A stretch of 64,000 nucleotides of DNA from Cerrena zonata (GCA_038087015.1 JASBNA010000005.1:558001-622000), one strand, 5' to 3'. Counted from the stretch's first letter, positions 40,981 through 61,157 are shown. Translations and numbers: made by a program. The notes: generated from the sequence alone by a model not told the origin.

Positions 40981-42934
40981 ATGGCTGACCCATCTGCTAC
41001 CCCTCCGCCCATCAACATCCCGAACTTCCTTGGTGGATATCTTATGGTGAACTGTCTTGCGTTAATGTAGGTGTCAAGCCAACGATAATCATCTCGACGA
41101 GTTGAACTGATTCTTTTGTAACAGACTTTATGGGGTGACTACTACACAGACGTACATCTATACGTTAAATTTCAAAAAGGATACCGCTTTTCTCAAAGGA
41201 TTGGTGTACTTCGTCTGGTGAGCATATTGCTTCTCCCCTGGAAGATCTACATGTAGATGCTTAATCCGTATTCTGGAAGGACGCTGGAAACGTTCCATAC
41301 AGCCTTTATGCTGCGTCAATTGTATTATCTTACGATTACAGGATTCGGGGACTTCGATGTTCTAGGTAGAATTGACTGGTATGTGATCGATCTTGTCATC
41401 TCATAGAGGCCTCATCTGACTATTTTCTCTTACAGGAGTATCGGTGTAAGTATGAGATGTAATATACCTGCTACATATTAACGAAATGTGCAGGCTTTCT
41501 TATTAGTCGAGGTGAGTCACCTTCGTGAGGTGATTGACATTATCTCATGTTGCTTCTGCCACGTCCTCTAGAGTTGTCTTATATGGGTCGTCCAAGCGCA
41601 AGCACATGATTTTATCATTTCCAGTAATCAAAATGTTAACATAAATTCCAGATTCTACATTCGTCGCATTTGGCTTCGTATGTCGCTTTAACATTCCATG
41701 ATCGTCCTTTCCTGATTGAAATTGACAGTGAGCGGCAAAAAGATTCTACCTGTTGTTTTCCTCGTGAGTACCACTATTCTATCATACTCCAGGGTAACGA
41801 ACCTTTTATGATGTTTTATGATAGTCGCTTGTGTTTGTGACTTGTGTAGCGTTCCACATGAGTAAGTGAAGTAAATGCTCCGTCCTGTGTCCGCCTGATT
41901 AACGGATTAATGTCCTTCACACAGCTGCATCTATTTACACGTAAGCTAAGATCTATTCTTGCAGATATATTACTCAGATAGAAGATAGCTTCCTGACCGA
42001 CACTTGGATCGGATATTTCGAGACGTTTGGTGCTACTGTAAGCCCGGTTTTGACTCCAAGTGGTATAGTTCTCACTATTTCACAGTTATCCGTCGAAACT
42101 GCCAATGCGCTCTCAGCAGCGTTAGATGGATTGATTGCAGCTTCCATGATTTTCTTGCTATATAGATCACAAACGGGGATTCAAAGGTGTGGTTCGATTT
42201 TGTAGAAAGTGGATTGTTCTCACAATATTACAGAACGGACGGTATACTTCGATGGTTAATGGTATACGCGGTCAATACTGGTGCTGTCACAATGTAAGGA
42301 ACCCCAATGCATCGTCTATTTGTTGAGACTGAGATGTCGATGTCTACACGATATAGGATATTCTCGATTGCCATTGCAATCACTGTGAGTGCTTGTTTAT
42401 ACATATATCTACGGATCTCACGTCTAATCTCTGATCAGTATGCGCTTGAACACGAAAGTCTTGTCGTCAGTGGTATGACTACGATTGTCAGCAAACGTAC
42501 GTCCAACTCCAAAAATCCATACGTCAATCCACTTATAAATACTTGCTATCTTATAGTCTACGCCAATTCATTCCTGGGATAGTAAGGACATATCATTACT
42601 CACCCTCTCCTCCACCATTGACAACACCCCCGAATATCTTAGCTTGAATGCACGTGGAATAATCCGTGCCAAATCCCAAAAGTCTACGGCGTTAACCGTT
42701 ATCGGTTCCAGTGGGTTCGAACTCCCTGCGGTACGCTCTGGGTCCAGCGGAAATTCTACATCCCCACCAGCTGTAAGTATCACCTCCCTACATGTGTTGA
42801 ACTCAGACACCAACTTCGTGAACCCCAATAGCAACGTTTACAATTCAACCATGACTCCAATTGGACTGCCAGTGTGGATAAAGAGGTATGTAATCGGTAT
42901 CTCAATGCCACTATACCTGGTGCTAAAGCTATGA
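40981..42934 (+). CDS. DUF6534-type seven-transmembrane protein
   Basis: Basidiomycete membrane protein of the DUF6534 type, function unknown. ATG 40981 opens MADPSATPPPINIPNFLGGY and continues LMVNCLALM. LYGVTTTQTYIYTLNFKKDT supplies the family's LYG-x-x-x-x-Q-x-Y motif. FLKGLVYFVW and TLETFHTAFMLRQLYYLTIT give further helices, followed by GDFDVLGRIDW. Tiny exons through 41.4-42.1 kb carry the middle helices. LIAASMIFLLYRSQTGIQR, RTDGILRWLMVYAVNTGAVT, MIFSIAIAIT, YALEHESLVVSGMTTIVSK and VYANSFLGYLNAR match the conserved second half. A Ser-rich tail ends near 42934. At least ten introns; middle exon borders and the last stop are uncertain. It shares topology, not sequence, with the two DUF6533 genes. 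Confidence 0.75.
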
Positions 42935-43296
42935 TAGCAATCTATGGTGCCTGAGCTTGAAGACAGTGATGGCGACCACATACTGGCTATAACGGAGTCC
43001 AGAAAAGTTTCTATGGTGTAGGTAGAATCGTGTCTGGGAGCGCTATATTTCTTGTATTTCTTGATGTATTAACTTTAGATGCTATTTTTGAAATGTTTTG
43101 TAACTTTAGCTACTCTATCTTTCACGATGCCCTGAATCTAGGAGAGTACCACTGGTCAACACACTTTCCATAATGGGATGAACGGAGATATCCGGATACG
43201 TTGTGACATCATCTTTCTGACCTTGAATTTGAAACTTGGTTGAAGCTCCCTACTTTCACTTCTAAACATTGTTTTGAAACATCCTATAAACTCGCT

Positions 43297-44167
43297 ATGA
43301 AAACTAAGGTGTCTCTACGACAGTTCCTCCGGCCATTCTCTACTACTGTTTCTCCTAAATCGGAGGCATTATCAGGGACTGTACCATATCATGAAGCCGC
43401 AGTCTTTCTTCATACACGTTTTTCGCCCTTAACTTATCCAAAGAAAGTACCTTCAAAGCTCCAGCGGACATTGCAGCTGTACGCAACTCAATGGAGTGGG
43501 GTCGTATATCAGTCATGGTCTCCGGAGCAACGAGTACATGATCAATTTGTCAACTCGGAGAAGGCAGAATGGGATGACGAGCGTGGAGAGGTGTACGCGG
43601 CAACGGCATTCTCTAGGTTTCGAGGAAAGCTTGAAGTACCCGAGATCTCGTTGCAGAACCTAGACGAAGTTAACGAATTGCTGAAATCTCATGCGTCACC
43701 TCTTAACTCTCATGACTCATCGATAAACGGACCAGTGCATTTGTATGTTTGTACTCATGCCGAAAGGGATTGCCGTTGTGGACAGACAGGTACCCAGGTC
43801 TTCGAAGCGTTGCGGGATGAAGTCAAGAAGCGGGATCTGGCTCAAAAAGTGAAAATTGCTGGTACTGGGCACGTTGGTGGGCATAAGTACGGCTCTGCAG
43901 AATTTGTCGTAGTGAATTCTGACTGATACTCCATTTGTTTCAATTAGATATGCAGCAAATGTACTTGTCTATCCAGAAGGAGAGTGGCTTGGGTATGTCC
44001 GACCGGAGAATGCTCCGGAAGTACTGGATGCTGTACTAGCGCGACACGCCTCTACTACTCACCTAAACGTACCATTATGTCCAGGACTCTGGCGTGGAAG
44101 AATGGGCTTGGACAAGGAGGAGCAATTAGCTCTGATCGACTCATTTAACCCACTACACACACAATGA
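43297..44167 (+). CDS. Aim32-like sucrase/ferredoxin (thioredoxin-fold) protein, probably mitochondrial
   Basis: Thioredoxin-like [2Fe-2S] ferredoxin-fold protein of the sucrase/ferredoxin-like family, related to yeast Aim32, which acts in mitochondrial redox and protein import. ATG 43297 gives MKTKVSLRQFLRPFSTTVSP, an Arg/Ser/Thr-rich, acid-free start fitting a mitochondrial presequence. The longer open frame upstream begins with TTG and is not used. The core has LQLYATQWSGVVYQSWSPEQ and HLYVCTHAERDCRCGQTGTQ, containing the C-x6-C-x-C cluster motif. A single intron (about 43889-43951) splits GHVGGHKY and joins to AANVLVYPEGEWLGYVRPEN in frame, including the conserved HxGGHK-(Y/F)-A-x-N motif. 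It ends DKEEQLALIDSFNPLHTQ at 44167. Length about 270 residues, normal for the family. Confidence 0.85.
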
Positions 44168-44922
44168 TGACCTTCAGACCTTTACAATCCAGTGTCAAAC
44201 CCGAATGTCAATTTCGGACCAAACATGGCTACCTTTTTAGCCAGGGCTGATGTACTATCCAAATAATCTAACGAAACTGCTCTTGACGGACCCCGTTCAT
44301 CACGGCAAGTCCCTCGAACGCCGGTTCTGTACGACATGACCGACTATCAGATCCATGTCTTACACTGTCTATCAGATGGTTCTAACGTCTTGACTTCCTC
44401 CGGTCGGCATTATGTGATCTAATCAAACCCTTGTCAGGACGGACTTTGTCTGTAAATACAAGATGGAGATGGCATATGCCGGCCAGTGAGTGACCGCTCC
44501 CCACGGAGCGTGTCTCAAGAAGTTGTGATGTTCTGTTATTCTGATATGATGGCCAAAAAACGTATGTAAATGTAATCTTCGGTCAGGTACATAAATAAGG
44601 GATGCCATCGCTTAATCAACGTATTATGTTGATAAAGCCGTGGAGTCAGCCCCAGTGGACAGCTATGCAGTATTACTTGAGTGAAGGTTTGCGAGGTCTA
44701 TCAGACTTCAAGCTTCAAACATAAAGACTTGCCTTATCCGTACATGCACCAATGACGACGGAGTTGGTAACAATCTCCATATTTGAAACCGAGCGTAGTG
44801 TCTCGTTGACGCGTCTTCGGTCCTCCCATCTCGTTGATTGCAAAGGTGCTTGTTACCGTATATATTTCAAGCACTGACTAGCTCTAATTATATCTACGAC
44901 ACAGTGCAGACATTTTCTCAGT
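44168..44922. other. Intergenic region with TATA-like element
   Basis: About 0.75 kb with no supported gene. A TATATAT at 44859-44865 lies 57 bp before the F-box ATG (44923) and is a plausible core promoter. Confidence 0.4.
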
Positions 44923-46668
44923 ATGACGGATCGCAAAGAACTCTTGCAAGCTATCCAGGCAAAAAAGCAAGAGATGAAAATTCTACAAAAGCGTATCATC
45001 CAGATGTCGAGGGCTTATAACTCAACCTCGCTTGCATCTGCTTTGCCGTCCGACATCCTTTTCCTCATATTTCGAGAGTATCTTCGTTACCCAACCCTGA
45101 AGACAACCAGGATTGACCCCTGGATATTGATGAGAAGACCAGGAGAGATAGAAGAGATAGCGGTTCCATACGACTCCCGGTTTCTCTATGATCCCATTGA
45201 AGAGAATCCTCCACACAGTCGATGGCTCGTGCTTGCTGGAGTATGTCATACTTGGCAAACCGTTCTACTTTCCAGTCCTCTTCTTTGGTCTCGGATAGAA
45301 GCATCCATTTTCCGGCGCCCTGACCTTCTCGAGAAATTCATTTGGAATTCATACAATGCACCTCTCGACATTCACATAACGGATGCATCATTCATCAATT
45401 TTATTGGTCAAGCCGACATTCTCAGAGATTCTGTGAAACGGATCATGGAAGAGGACATCCACCTAAAATCACTCTATCTCGTATTCAGCCTCTCCGGTTT
45501 CCAGTATTTTCTTCTGGCGTACCGCATCACATTCTCATTATCGCGTCTCCAATCACTGGACATCCGGCTTGATCACAGTCAAGTCGATGACATGTATGTC
45601 TCCCGCCCTGTCCTTGGTTTTCCCGCTTTCATGGAAGCGAACTTTCAGTCTCTTCGTCATGTCGCTTTGACCGATGTGTATGCCGAATGGAAATCACTAT
45701 CCACACTTCCATCCACTGTTACCGACCTCTATATCACCAATCGGCTTCAACCTTCGCTGATAGGTCCCATGAACGATGTACTGGATGTACTCAAGAAGCT
45801 GGTTAATTTGCAGAAGCTCGCTTTGTATGACTGCCTTCCACCATCGACTGGAAGGTTGACTGGGCTTGTACATCTACTCAAGCTAGAGAAGCTCACGATC
45901 GCTGGCGACATCACCCGCGTAATGTCACTGTTTGACTGTTTAGAGCATCCGCCGACCACAGAAATTTGTGTGGGATTAGATGTGCACCCTGGACAAGAGA
46001 TACATACGGCTAGCTTATCTGTGCTTTCCCGTATCCGTCGAATCTATGAGGGTCACTCAGATCAGATTGGAGCTTCTATCTGCGTAGATAGGGGATATGC
46101 ATCTGTATCTCTGTCTGCAGATACCGTGCAACATCATGAGCTCTTTCTCAAGCTCACAGGAACTAGCGATGATACCCAGTTCTCGCCATTGAACCTCCTG
46201 TGTGGCGCGCTGGAGGCTGCTACTGCCAGGCTGTTCTCGTTTGTGACTAACCTTTGGCTGGCTATCTTGGATCATCACACCCATGATGCTCCCAGACTTC
46301 TGTCACTCGTATTTCAGACTTTTAGTCGCGTGGAATCGATGTCAATCGAGGGACAAGTCACTACTCTCATCGAGGCTCTTCGTCCCAAACAGGACAATCC
46401 TATCCTATTACCGGAGCTGTATCGTTTGTGCCTTGCCGAAACCAAAATCGTAGAGGACACAGGAACGGAGCATTTGGGGATTCTGAGTGGTGATACGCTC
46501 TACAGTTGTCTGAAAGAGCGTAAGGATCACGATTGTGGGCTTGCGATATTGGAGTTTGACGATGCCTGTACAATCCACATCTCTGCCGCGGACGAATTTC
46601 GGGACAGGTTAGAAACGGCGGTGGGGAATATAAAAGGGTGGGAAGAGGGACTAAGTTGTAAGGATTGA
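44923..46668 (+). CDS. F-box protein, single exon
   Basis: Uninterrupted 581-codon frame, probably an SCF ubiquitin-ligase adaptor; target unknown. The N-terminus (MTDRKELLQAIQAKKQEMKI, continuing LQKRIIQM) is a short coiled coil. The F-box follows (about residues 37-110): LASALPSDILFLIFREYLR, an insertion, then RWLVLAGVCHTWQTVLLSSP and LLWSRIEA, the usual agaricomycete F-box-like layout. The rest is a leucine-rich-repeat-like domain, for example FRLQSLDIR-type strands, FQSLRHVALTDVYAEWKSLS, LVNLQKLALYDCLPPSTGRL and LLKLEKLTIAGDITRVM. Large, rapidly evolving families of this kind occur in mushrooms. The lack of introns is common for this group. The ATG at 44923 is preferred because it begins the coiled coil and sits just downstream of a TATA-like element. 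Confidence 0.85.
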   Translation: MTDRKELLQAIQAKKQEMKILQKRIIQMSRAYNSTSLASALPSDILFLIFREYLRYPTLKTTRIDPWILMRRPGEIEEIAVPYDSRFLYDPIEENPPHSRWLVLAGVCHTWQTVLLSSPLLWSRIEASIFRRPDLLEKFIWNSYNAPLDIHITDASFINFIGQADILRDSVKRIMEEDIHLKSLYLVFSLSGFQYFLLAYRITFSLSRLQSLDIRLDHSQVDDMYVSRPVLGFPAFMEANFQSLRHVALTDVYAEWKSLSTLPSTVTDLYITNRLQPSLIGPMNDVLDVLKKLVNLQKLALYDCLPPSTGRLTGLVHLLKLEKLTIAGDITRVMSLFDCLEHPPTTEICVGLDVHPGQEIHTASLSVLSRIRRIYEGHSDQIGASICVDRGYASVSLSADTVQHHELFLKLTGTSDDTQFSPLNLLCGALEAATARLFSFVTNLWLAILDHHTHDAPRLLSLVFQTFSRVESMSIEGQVTTLIEALRPKQDNPILLPELYRLCLAETKIVEDTGTEHLGILSGDTLYSCLKERKDHDCGLAILEFDDACTIHISAADEFRDRLETAVGNIKGWEEGLSCKD

Positions 46669-46904
46669 CGTTTTTAAATTACTGGTATGCCCATTCCTTG
46701 CTACGGGGTTTAGTAATCCCTAACAAAGCACAGGTCAATCGGAGATGCTTACTACCCTGTACTTATTTTACGCCGACTATATTGGTTAATTATGCGTATG
46801 AGCGAACCTACGAAATAATATGGTATAAGTGCATAACGTTTATAAGCCCGGGCCAGAGTGAGAGTGTCACGTACACGAGCGGTCACATTCACGTGGCTCG
46901 AGTG

Positions 46905-46909
46905 ACGCG
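46905..46909 (+). promoter_or_regulatory. ACGCG (MCB/MBF-like) motif upstream of ORC5
   Basis: ACGCG within GACGCGGGA, 57-61 bp before the ORC5 ATG (46966). G1/S genes in fungi are often driven by MBF through ACGCG cores, so the position is suggestive. Such 5-mers also occur by chance. Confidence 0.25.
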
Positions 46910-46965
46910 GGATGTGCACACCTTCTCAAACTCACTGGCACTAGGAACTTACAAGAAGTATAAAC

Positions 46966-48796
46966 ATGTCGGAATACGAGTACCTAAGTCGTCAGCTATC
47001 TAACCTCATAGCATACTACCCACCACCCTTTATCTTCATTCACGATCCATCAAACCTACGCCAATGCGGGTTGGCTGTCCAGTCCGTCATTCAAGATATT
47101 AGAGAGGCCTCGGTAGTCACACTTTCCTGTGCGATACTCGATGGTATCTCTTGTTTTACACCGAGATTGCTCTACGATACAGCTTTGAACCAGCTTGCCG
47201 ATTGGACACCGGATTGGGAAAGTGGCTGCAGCAACTGGGCTGGACCGTCAGACTTGGGCCAACGTTTCAATGAAAACTTTGATGGGTTTATTCACGGCCT
47301 TAAAAGCTTAAAAACTCAACTCGCCCAAGAAAAGAGCAAGGAAAATCCTAGAACGGAGTACCGAACACTTCTTGTTGTTCAGCATGCTGATAGACTCAAA
47401 GAAAACATGTCAGACTTGATTGTATCTCTCACACGTCTAGCAGAATTGGTAAGTTCAAACACTGGTGCCACCAATATGGGTATGAATCGATTCATTTGCT
47501 CACCATCTTAATATTCTTGCATAGACTCAAATGGACATCACAACCGTCTTTCTGTCAAATCTTCGCTGGGACCAGATGAAACCATCGCTTGGAGCCTCCC
47601 CGGAGCCTTACTACATAGATGTCGCACCAATTACCAAGGAAGGTGATTGCTTACAACTTTTCTCATGTCTGGTGACGTTGTTCATCGCAGCCCCTCTGTT
47701 TAGCGACATTGGATCGTCTAGCTTCATTGTATCCGGATTCCTCGGTTCCTCTTAACAACGAGGTTATATCACCAGAAACGTATCACCCAGAGCTCAAACA
47801 GCTCTACATCCACTTCCTTGATACACTCTATGGCATCTGTTCACCATTCACAACTGACCCGGATGAACTCGCGTATATCGCCGCTGCACGTTGGCCTGGT
47901 TTCGTCAAACCTGTTCTTGACGGACGCCGAGAACTGATAGATGCAGGTCATTCCGAAGAAGAAGTCGGCTTTCGTGTCGGCCTAGAGCCTCGATTACAGC
48001 TCACCAAACTGTTTAATGCGAGAATCACTGACGCTCTTCATACATTGTATCCCCGTCATACCTCTGCGTTGGAATGGGCTAAATCCAATATCCCATCTGA
48101 AGATATACTCACCCATGTTTCCGCCAAACCCCCTGCACAAATGAAGAACGATCCTGCTCCCCAACTTTCTGATTTGTCACAATCTATATCGCGGATGGCG
48201 AAATTCATTCTCGTCGCTGCCTTCCTTGCGAGTACAAATCCTGCGAAATCAGACCTACGGATGTTTGGACGTGGACCCGATGAACGAAAGAGGAAACGGA
48301 GAAGAGGGGGTACCGTTCGCAGAATCGGCAAAAGTGGTGCGGTGAAGGTTGTAGCCTTCCTCTCAATATCCCAAACATGTACTTATTCGCGCTATGATTA
48401 CTAGATCCCTCAAAGATTACTCGGACCAATTGCATTCCCTCTCGACCGCCTTATTGCTATCCTAGGAGTATTGCTCGAAGAGAATGATGCAGACAAGCGA
48501 CCCCCTGCTCCCGAGTATACGATACCTGGTGAATATACCGAGATGGAGATTTCCAGAGTCGCTATATATAGTCAGGTCAGTATGATTCCTACTTTCTCAA
48601 TGCGCCGTTCCTGATAATTATTTTACCGCAGGTCGTAGAACTCACAGAAATGGACCTCCTGCATCGCACATCTCCTGCAGACAGACTGGAAATTTCTCCT
48701 ATGTTTAGGTGTGGAATCACATATAACGTCGCTCAGATATTTGCGACGGAGATCGGGATCTCAAACATACATGAACTTATGTGGGAACCTGCTTAG
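46966..48796 (+). CDS. ORC5: Origin recognition complex subunit 5
   Basis: AAA+-related ORC subunit for licensing of replication origins in the nucleus. ATG 46966 gives MSEYEYLSRQLSNLIAYYPP and FIFIHDPSNLRQCGLAVQSV; then TLLVVQHADRLKENMSDLIV (Walker B-like) and TTVFLSNLRWDQMKPSLGAS. The winged-helix side is best recognised: YHPELKQLYIHFLDTLYGIC, AAARWPGFVKPVLDGRREL, then SRMAKFILVAAFLASTNPAK with SDLRMFGRGPDERKRKRRRG, the typical ORC5 block. Further exons give IPQRLLGPIAFPLDRLIAIL, VVELTEMDLLHRT and CGITYNVAQIFATEIGISN, ending at TAG 48796. Oddities: no GxxxxGKT/S Walker A is visible where expected (FIHDPSNLRQ instead), and the frame near 47640-47730 needs an unusual intron or a one-base change to join. 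About five introns. Confidence 0.88.
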
Positions 48797-48991
48797 TTGG
48801 ATGGAGAACGCGTATATTAGAACATCGTACAAAGACGTCTGTAGCTCTAGTGATGAATATGTAATGCAAGTAATCAGGGACTCTAATGTCTATGGAAGTC
48901 TATCTCGGGAGGTTTGCTAGAGGAGAATACATAATTCAATGTCGTGAAAGTAAATCGTTGTGTCATAAATAAAGATGATTCGGATCATAAT

Positions 48992-51476
48992 TCAAACTTC
49001 GAGGTCAGCACTCTTCTTCTCTTGCACTTTATCGCTGGATCCTAGATCCTTGATAGGATTGTGCATACCAGCTGCCAACGCCGCTGCTTCCTTGGCAAAG
49101 TGCGATCGTTCTCGTAACTGGGCACCGTATTTGATGTAGATGAGGGGTATGGGCCAAAGACAGATGGACAGAAACCCAAAGATGGAGACTGAATTCACGC
49201 AGGAGCAATGAGTTTGGAGTTGTAAACCTGAATAATCACAGAGAAGACTTACCACCCCATTTAGTCCCGAGGTTATCTAGCAGGGGTCCCGCAAATATAG
49301 GGAAGGCAGATGCGATGACGGAACGAACGAAGGTGTTCGCCGCACTGGCACTGGAGGAGTATACTCCATAAACGTGAGCGTTACTATTGACGGGAATAAA
49401 TGGAGCATTTAGCAAATACGGATGTGGTGACGAGGCTTTGGAAGACTTACTACGAGAGGAACGCGAAGAAAACCATGAGACTAGCATATCCGAATGGGAT
49501 GCTTGCGAGGAATGCGACCACCCAATGTGTCTCGACACCACTTGCCCTGTAATATTGTTGAATATCGATGAGAAAGGATACAAAATGAATTACGCACCAT
49601 GCGAACCAGAACATTGATGCAGGAAGAAGGATACTGCACGGTAAAATGTAATTAGATTGTTGGTTATCACGGAGGGATTCTTAAAACATACCAAGCGGAG
49701 AGCACGACTTTGAGTTGTGCCTCTGGCTCATCCTCGTGTCCGGGTCTGTCGATTCCAGGGAGTGGGATGCGTTTGAAGAGGCGGACAAGTTGAGGGTACG
49801 GGAGGATAGCGAAAACCATGCCGAATGTCACGCCCAAAAAAAGAACGCCGCATACCTCAAACTTAATTCCATGCTTTTGAGGAGTTAGCCATGTTATCTC
49901 CGAGATGGCTTGGAACACTCACCTGTCTAATGAATACCACTGGGAATGCTTGGAAGAAGAAACTAGTTCATGGTCAACAAAAGCTAACACCGGTTTTCGA
50001 GCAGGAAACTTACTAGATGATTCCGTATCCAAGAGAGACCCACAGAGCGGATCCTTGAACGATTGGCTCCCTGGCGATCATGGCTAATGAAGATGGTATA
50101 AATATGACGAAAAAAAATTCGAACCGAGCTGGCACCTACCTAAAGGTCGCAGAACATGACCTTGCACGATCTGCATGGTTGACATACCACTTATTTCATG
50201 TGCAGCGCGGGCATTGGAGTTTCCATCTTTACGCAGCCTTTTAGCTCTGTTTGCTAGAATCGACGGCGGATAGGTCTCTGGGAAAAATATAACAAGGGGG
50301 ATCAAAGCAATGCAGAGGAAGAAATGCACGCGAACAACCCATAGCCTAGTTACAGTCAGATACGAGATTCAAAACAAGAGAATAGTATGATACTCACTCT
50401 CTACCAGAGTGTGCTGCGATGATGAAACCGAACAATGAGCCGAAACAAGGCCCCGACAAGGCACAGTAACCACTGACGTGCCGTAAGCAAACAGTGATTC
50501 ATAGAAAGACACGAGCTTGTCTCACAATATTGCAACGGCTGAGTGGAACAACGTTAGGATCTATAGAAAGCAAGCAAGCATAAAACTCACCTCGACTCAG
50601 TGCCGCAAGATCCTTGATGTATAGACTGTCCGATGGTGAGATAGCAGCCCGTAACGAAAGCGAGTGACAACCTACTCAGATATTACCGAGGCACCGCTGT
50701 ATTTCGAGCTTATGAGTAGATAATCATGAGGTGAGAGGAATATGACATACGTATTCAGTGGACACGAAGCACAGCATCCAGCGAAGAATCGGACTGGATG
50801 ATATTTAGATAACTAGCCAGTATTGGATAAATTCGCGCTACTCACAGAGCAATATCACAGTAAGATTCTCAGCATATGCCGAAGGGGCAATTGTGGCTAA
50901 AGAAGGTATCAGGTACTACATGGAATATACTCAATGTTTGGACGTACCAATTAGAAGGACCCATGACACGAGGTACGGTGTCCTTTTACCGTACATCTCA
51001 GTAAGTGGGCCTGACAGAGAACGGTAAGACTGAGCCACATAAGAGGCAAGAAATCATTTACCCCCTATAATAACGGTAAACATCGGCCAAGCTGATTACA
51101 AAACACAGAACTGGGACTTACAAAACAATGGACCGATACCAAATCCAAGGACATATAATGCTACACCGAGGCTGGCTACAGTAGTGCTTACACCGTAGAT
51201 AAGCTTAATTTGTAGTTCTCCTGGGGCCTATTGGATTCGTTAGAGCGGTCCACCGTGCGGTTGCGAGAGAAGACTGACATAAGAGGAGGAACCAAAAACA
51301 GCCGCAAAGGCGAGCAGACTGCTCATGGCCAGGATACTGTTTTTTCTAAGGTTTGACCATGTTGTAGGATCCTCAGGATCGTTCTCGCTGAAGACGACTA
51401 TGTCATATTCTGGAGAGTCATTGGTAGGGGTTCGTGAGAGGTCAGTAGGCCTCAAAGTAGAGTCGTCGTCGGGCAT
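48992..51476 (-). CDS. MFS transporter (drug/H+ antiporter-1-like)
   Basis: Major facilitator with about 12 helices, of the fungal multidrug/polyamine antiporter type; substrate unknown. The first ATG in the frame, at 51476, gives MPDDDSTLRPTDLSRTPTND. Then comes VVFSENDPEDPTTWSNLRKN, the acidic E-N-D-P-x-x-P-x-x-W block that precedes helix 1 in this group, then SILAMSSLLAFAAVFGSSSY. Very short exons (51.2-50.4 kb) carry helices 2-6. A cytoplasmic loop exon (about 50260) has FFPETYPPSILANRAKRLRK, the conserved P-E-T-Y-x-P-x-I-L motif. EVCGVLFLGVTFGMVFAILP, ASAANTFVRSVIASAFPIFA and FGFLSICLWPIPLIYIKYG are late helices, with a charged tail ending at 48992. About ten introns; early exon borders are uncertain. 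A 5' exon upstream of 51476 is possible. Confidence 0.85.
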
Positions 51477-52312
51477 TTCTTGCTTTGTAGGGTCGAGAGG
51501 GGCAAGGCGCACAGAGACACGGCGTATTCACCTTCATAATATACCATCCGTCGAAGAAAACTGACCGTATACACCCGGTCGTATTGTGATATAACGTAGC
51601 CGGGGTAGACCCGGAAGTCATGGCCGACGGGGAGGATAAACTCTACCACCGATGGGTGTAGAGCCATTGAGAGCGATGTCGGTCTTGATTCCAATGATTG
51701 TGCATGCAAGATAACAACAATCAAGGTAAGACAGGTGTGTTCCAGGGTGACATTACGTTCAGACCTTAGCTGTTAGCCGTTCGTTTCCATCAATCCGTCT
51801 GTGTCCAACAAAGAGTATGGTGTTGACCATGGATAAACCTCCTTCTCAGAGCGACCTAATCGGGGCTTCCACCGGTTACAAACAGGTGCAAAATTCTTAA
51901 AATGTGTCCGTTATTCAAAAAGACACGACATGTGATTCCTTGAACGCCGTCGACATCGAGGAACACTGTTTACGATCGATCGGATCTGAATCAGTCTCGG
52001 TGATCAAATTTATCAAGTACGCACTGCAGGAATTCACATGCTTGCGAGAGCACCGGAAAACATCAGGCAGCATCACAAACGTATTCCAGCAAATAGCCTA
52101 AATAGCCTGTACAATAAGGGGCCGTTGATCCAGACTGATCTACACTGATCCATGAGGCAGAGTACATGGTGTCATACCACAAAGTTGTGGCACCTTTACA
52201 CACAAGACCGCTATGAAACAAAAAGCTTTACAGAAAGATAGTAATGCGATGATAAGTTAGTCTAAAATGAAGTCGAAGATTCCGAGTTCCAAACCCTCCG
52301 TTAATTATTGTA
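51477..52312. other. Intergenic region
   Basis: About 0.8 kb between the MFS start and the BEACH gene stop, both on the minus strand. Short motif-free frames only. It presumably holds the MFS promoter. Confidence 0.45.
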
Positions 52313-60373
<8,061 letters not shown>

Positions 60374-61157
60374 AATATGCTTTGGTTGGCGTGGTCTGCC
60401 CACAGTGTCGTGTGAGCTGGACCCTAATCGTTGGGAGTAAGTAGTGAGTTTAGGGATGACAACCAATTTGACGAGCTGTAACGCGCTTGGCTATCGCGAT
60501 CACGTGGAAACATATGATTATTTCGGACATGATGTATACTATATGTAACATGTCGACAACGCAACGGGTAGGGTATATATAGAATATGATGTTGTAAGGG
60601 TCGGTGTATTTGTTGACAACGCACCCCAATCGGAATGAGAGCAAATGACACGGTAAGATTGGGTGGTGTGAGGGTCAAGCTCATGAGTACACGATTTAAA
60701 TCATTGGCAGAAGTAAGACATATTAAATATTATCCAAGCAACACTTAGTTCTGTGGATAAGGAACGTGAGCTGAGACCTCTCTGTGCCTGATGCTTGAGT
60801 TCTTGGGAATGAATGTTAAACGCCACCACACTCCGCCAGGTTTCGTGAATGACTAGATTCTAAAATAGGAAGGTGTTGTCGTTCGACCGTTTCGGAAAGT
60901 CGCAACGTCCAGATATCCAAATAGTTGAGTAGACCGATTTGACACGACATTAATATATTATCCAATCCTAGGGGACGGTATCCGAATCTAATCCAAAGGT
61001 AGCCGAGGGTAGTCAAGGACGTAAGACAAAGCGAGGGTATTTTATGCATAACGAATCCGGAAACGAAAGCGATAGAGCGAGAACGGATAGCTAGAAGTCT
61101 GCTTTTAAAAGTATAGTTTGATCATCAAATACGAGATATAGGAGATTAAGAGTCCAT
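60374..61157. other. Intergenic region with TATA-like element
   Basis: About 0.8 kb between the BEACH gene start and the 3' end of the F-box/WD40 gene (both -). TATATATA at about 60574-60581 (minus strand reading) lies 200 bp upstream of the BEACH ATG. No gene supported. Confidence 0.4.

Noticed and set aside
42700..42760. tRNA B-box-like GGGTTCGAACTCCC
   Set aside because: It lies inside the coding tail of the DUF6534 gene (GSSGFELPAV) and no matching A box or acceptor stem is visible.
43240..43296. Upstream extension of the Aim32-like protein
   Set aside because: The extension begins with TTG, not ATG, and lacks presequence character; ATG 43297 gives a good mitochondrial presequence.
51477..51512. 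MFS start at 51512
   Set aside because: That codon is GTG; the first ATG in the frame is at 51476.
61005..61025. AGTCAAGGACG resembling the MITE terminal repeat
   Set aside because: Only 11 bases match and no inverted partner or TA flanks are present nearby.
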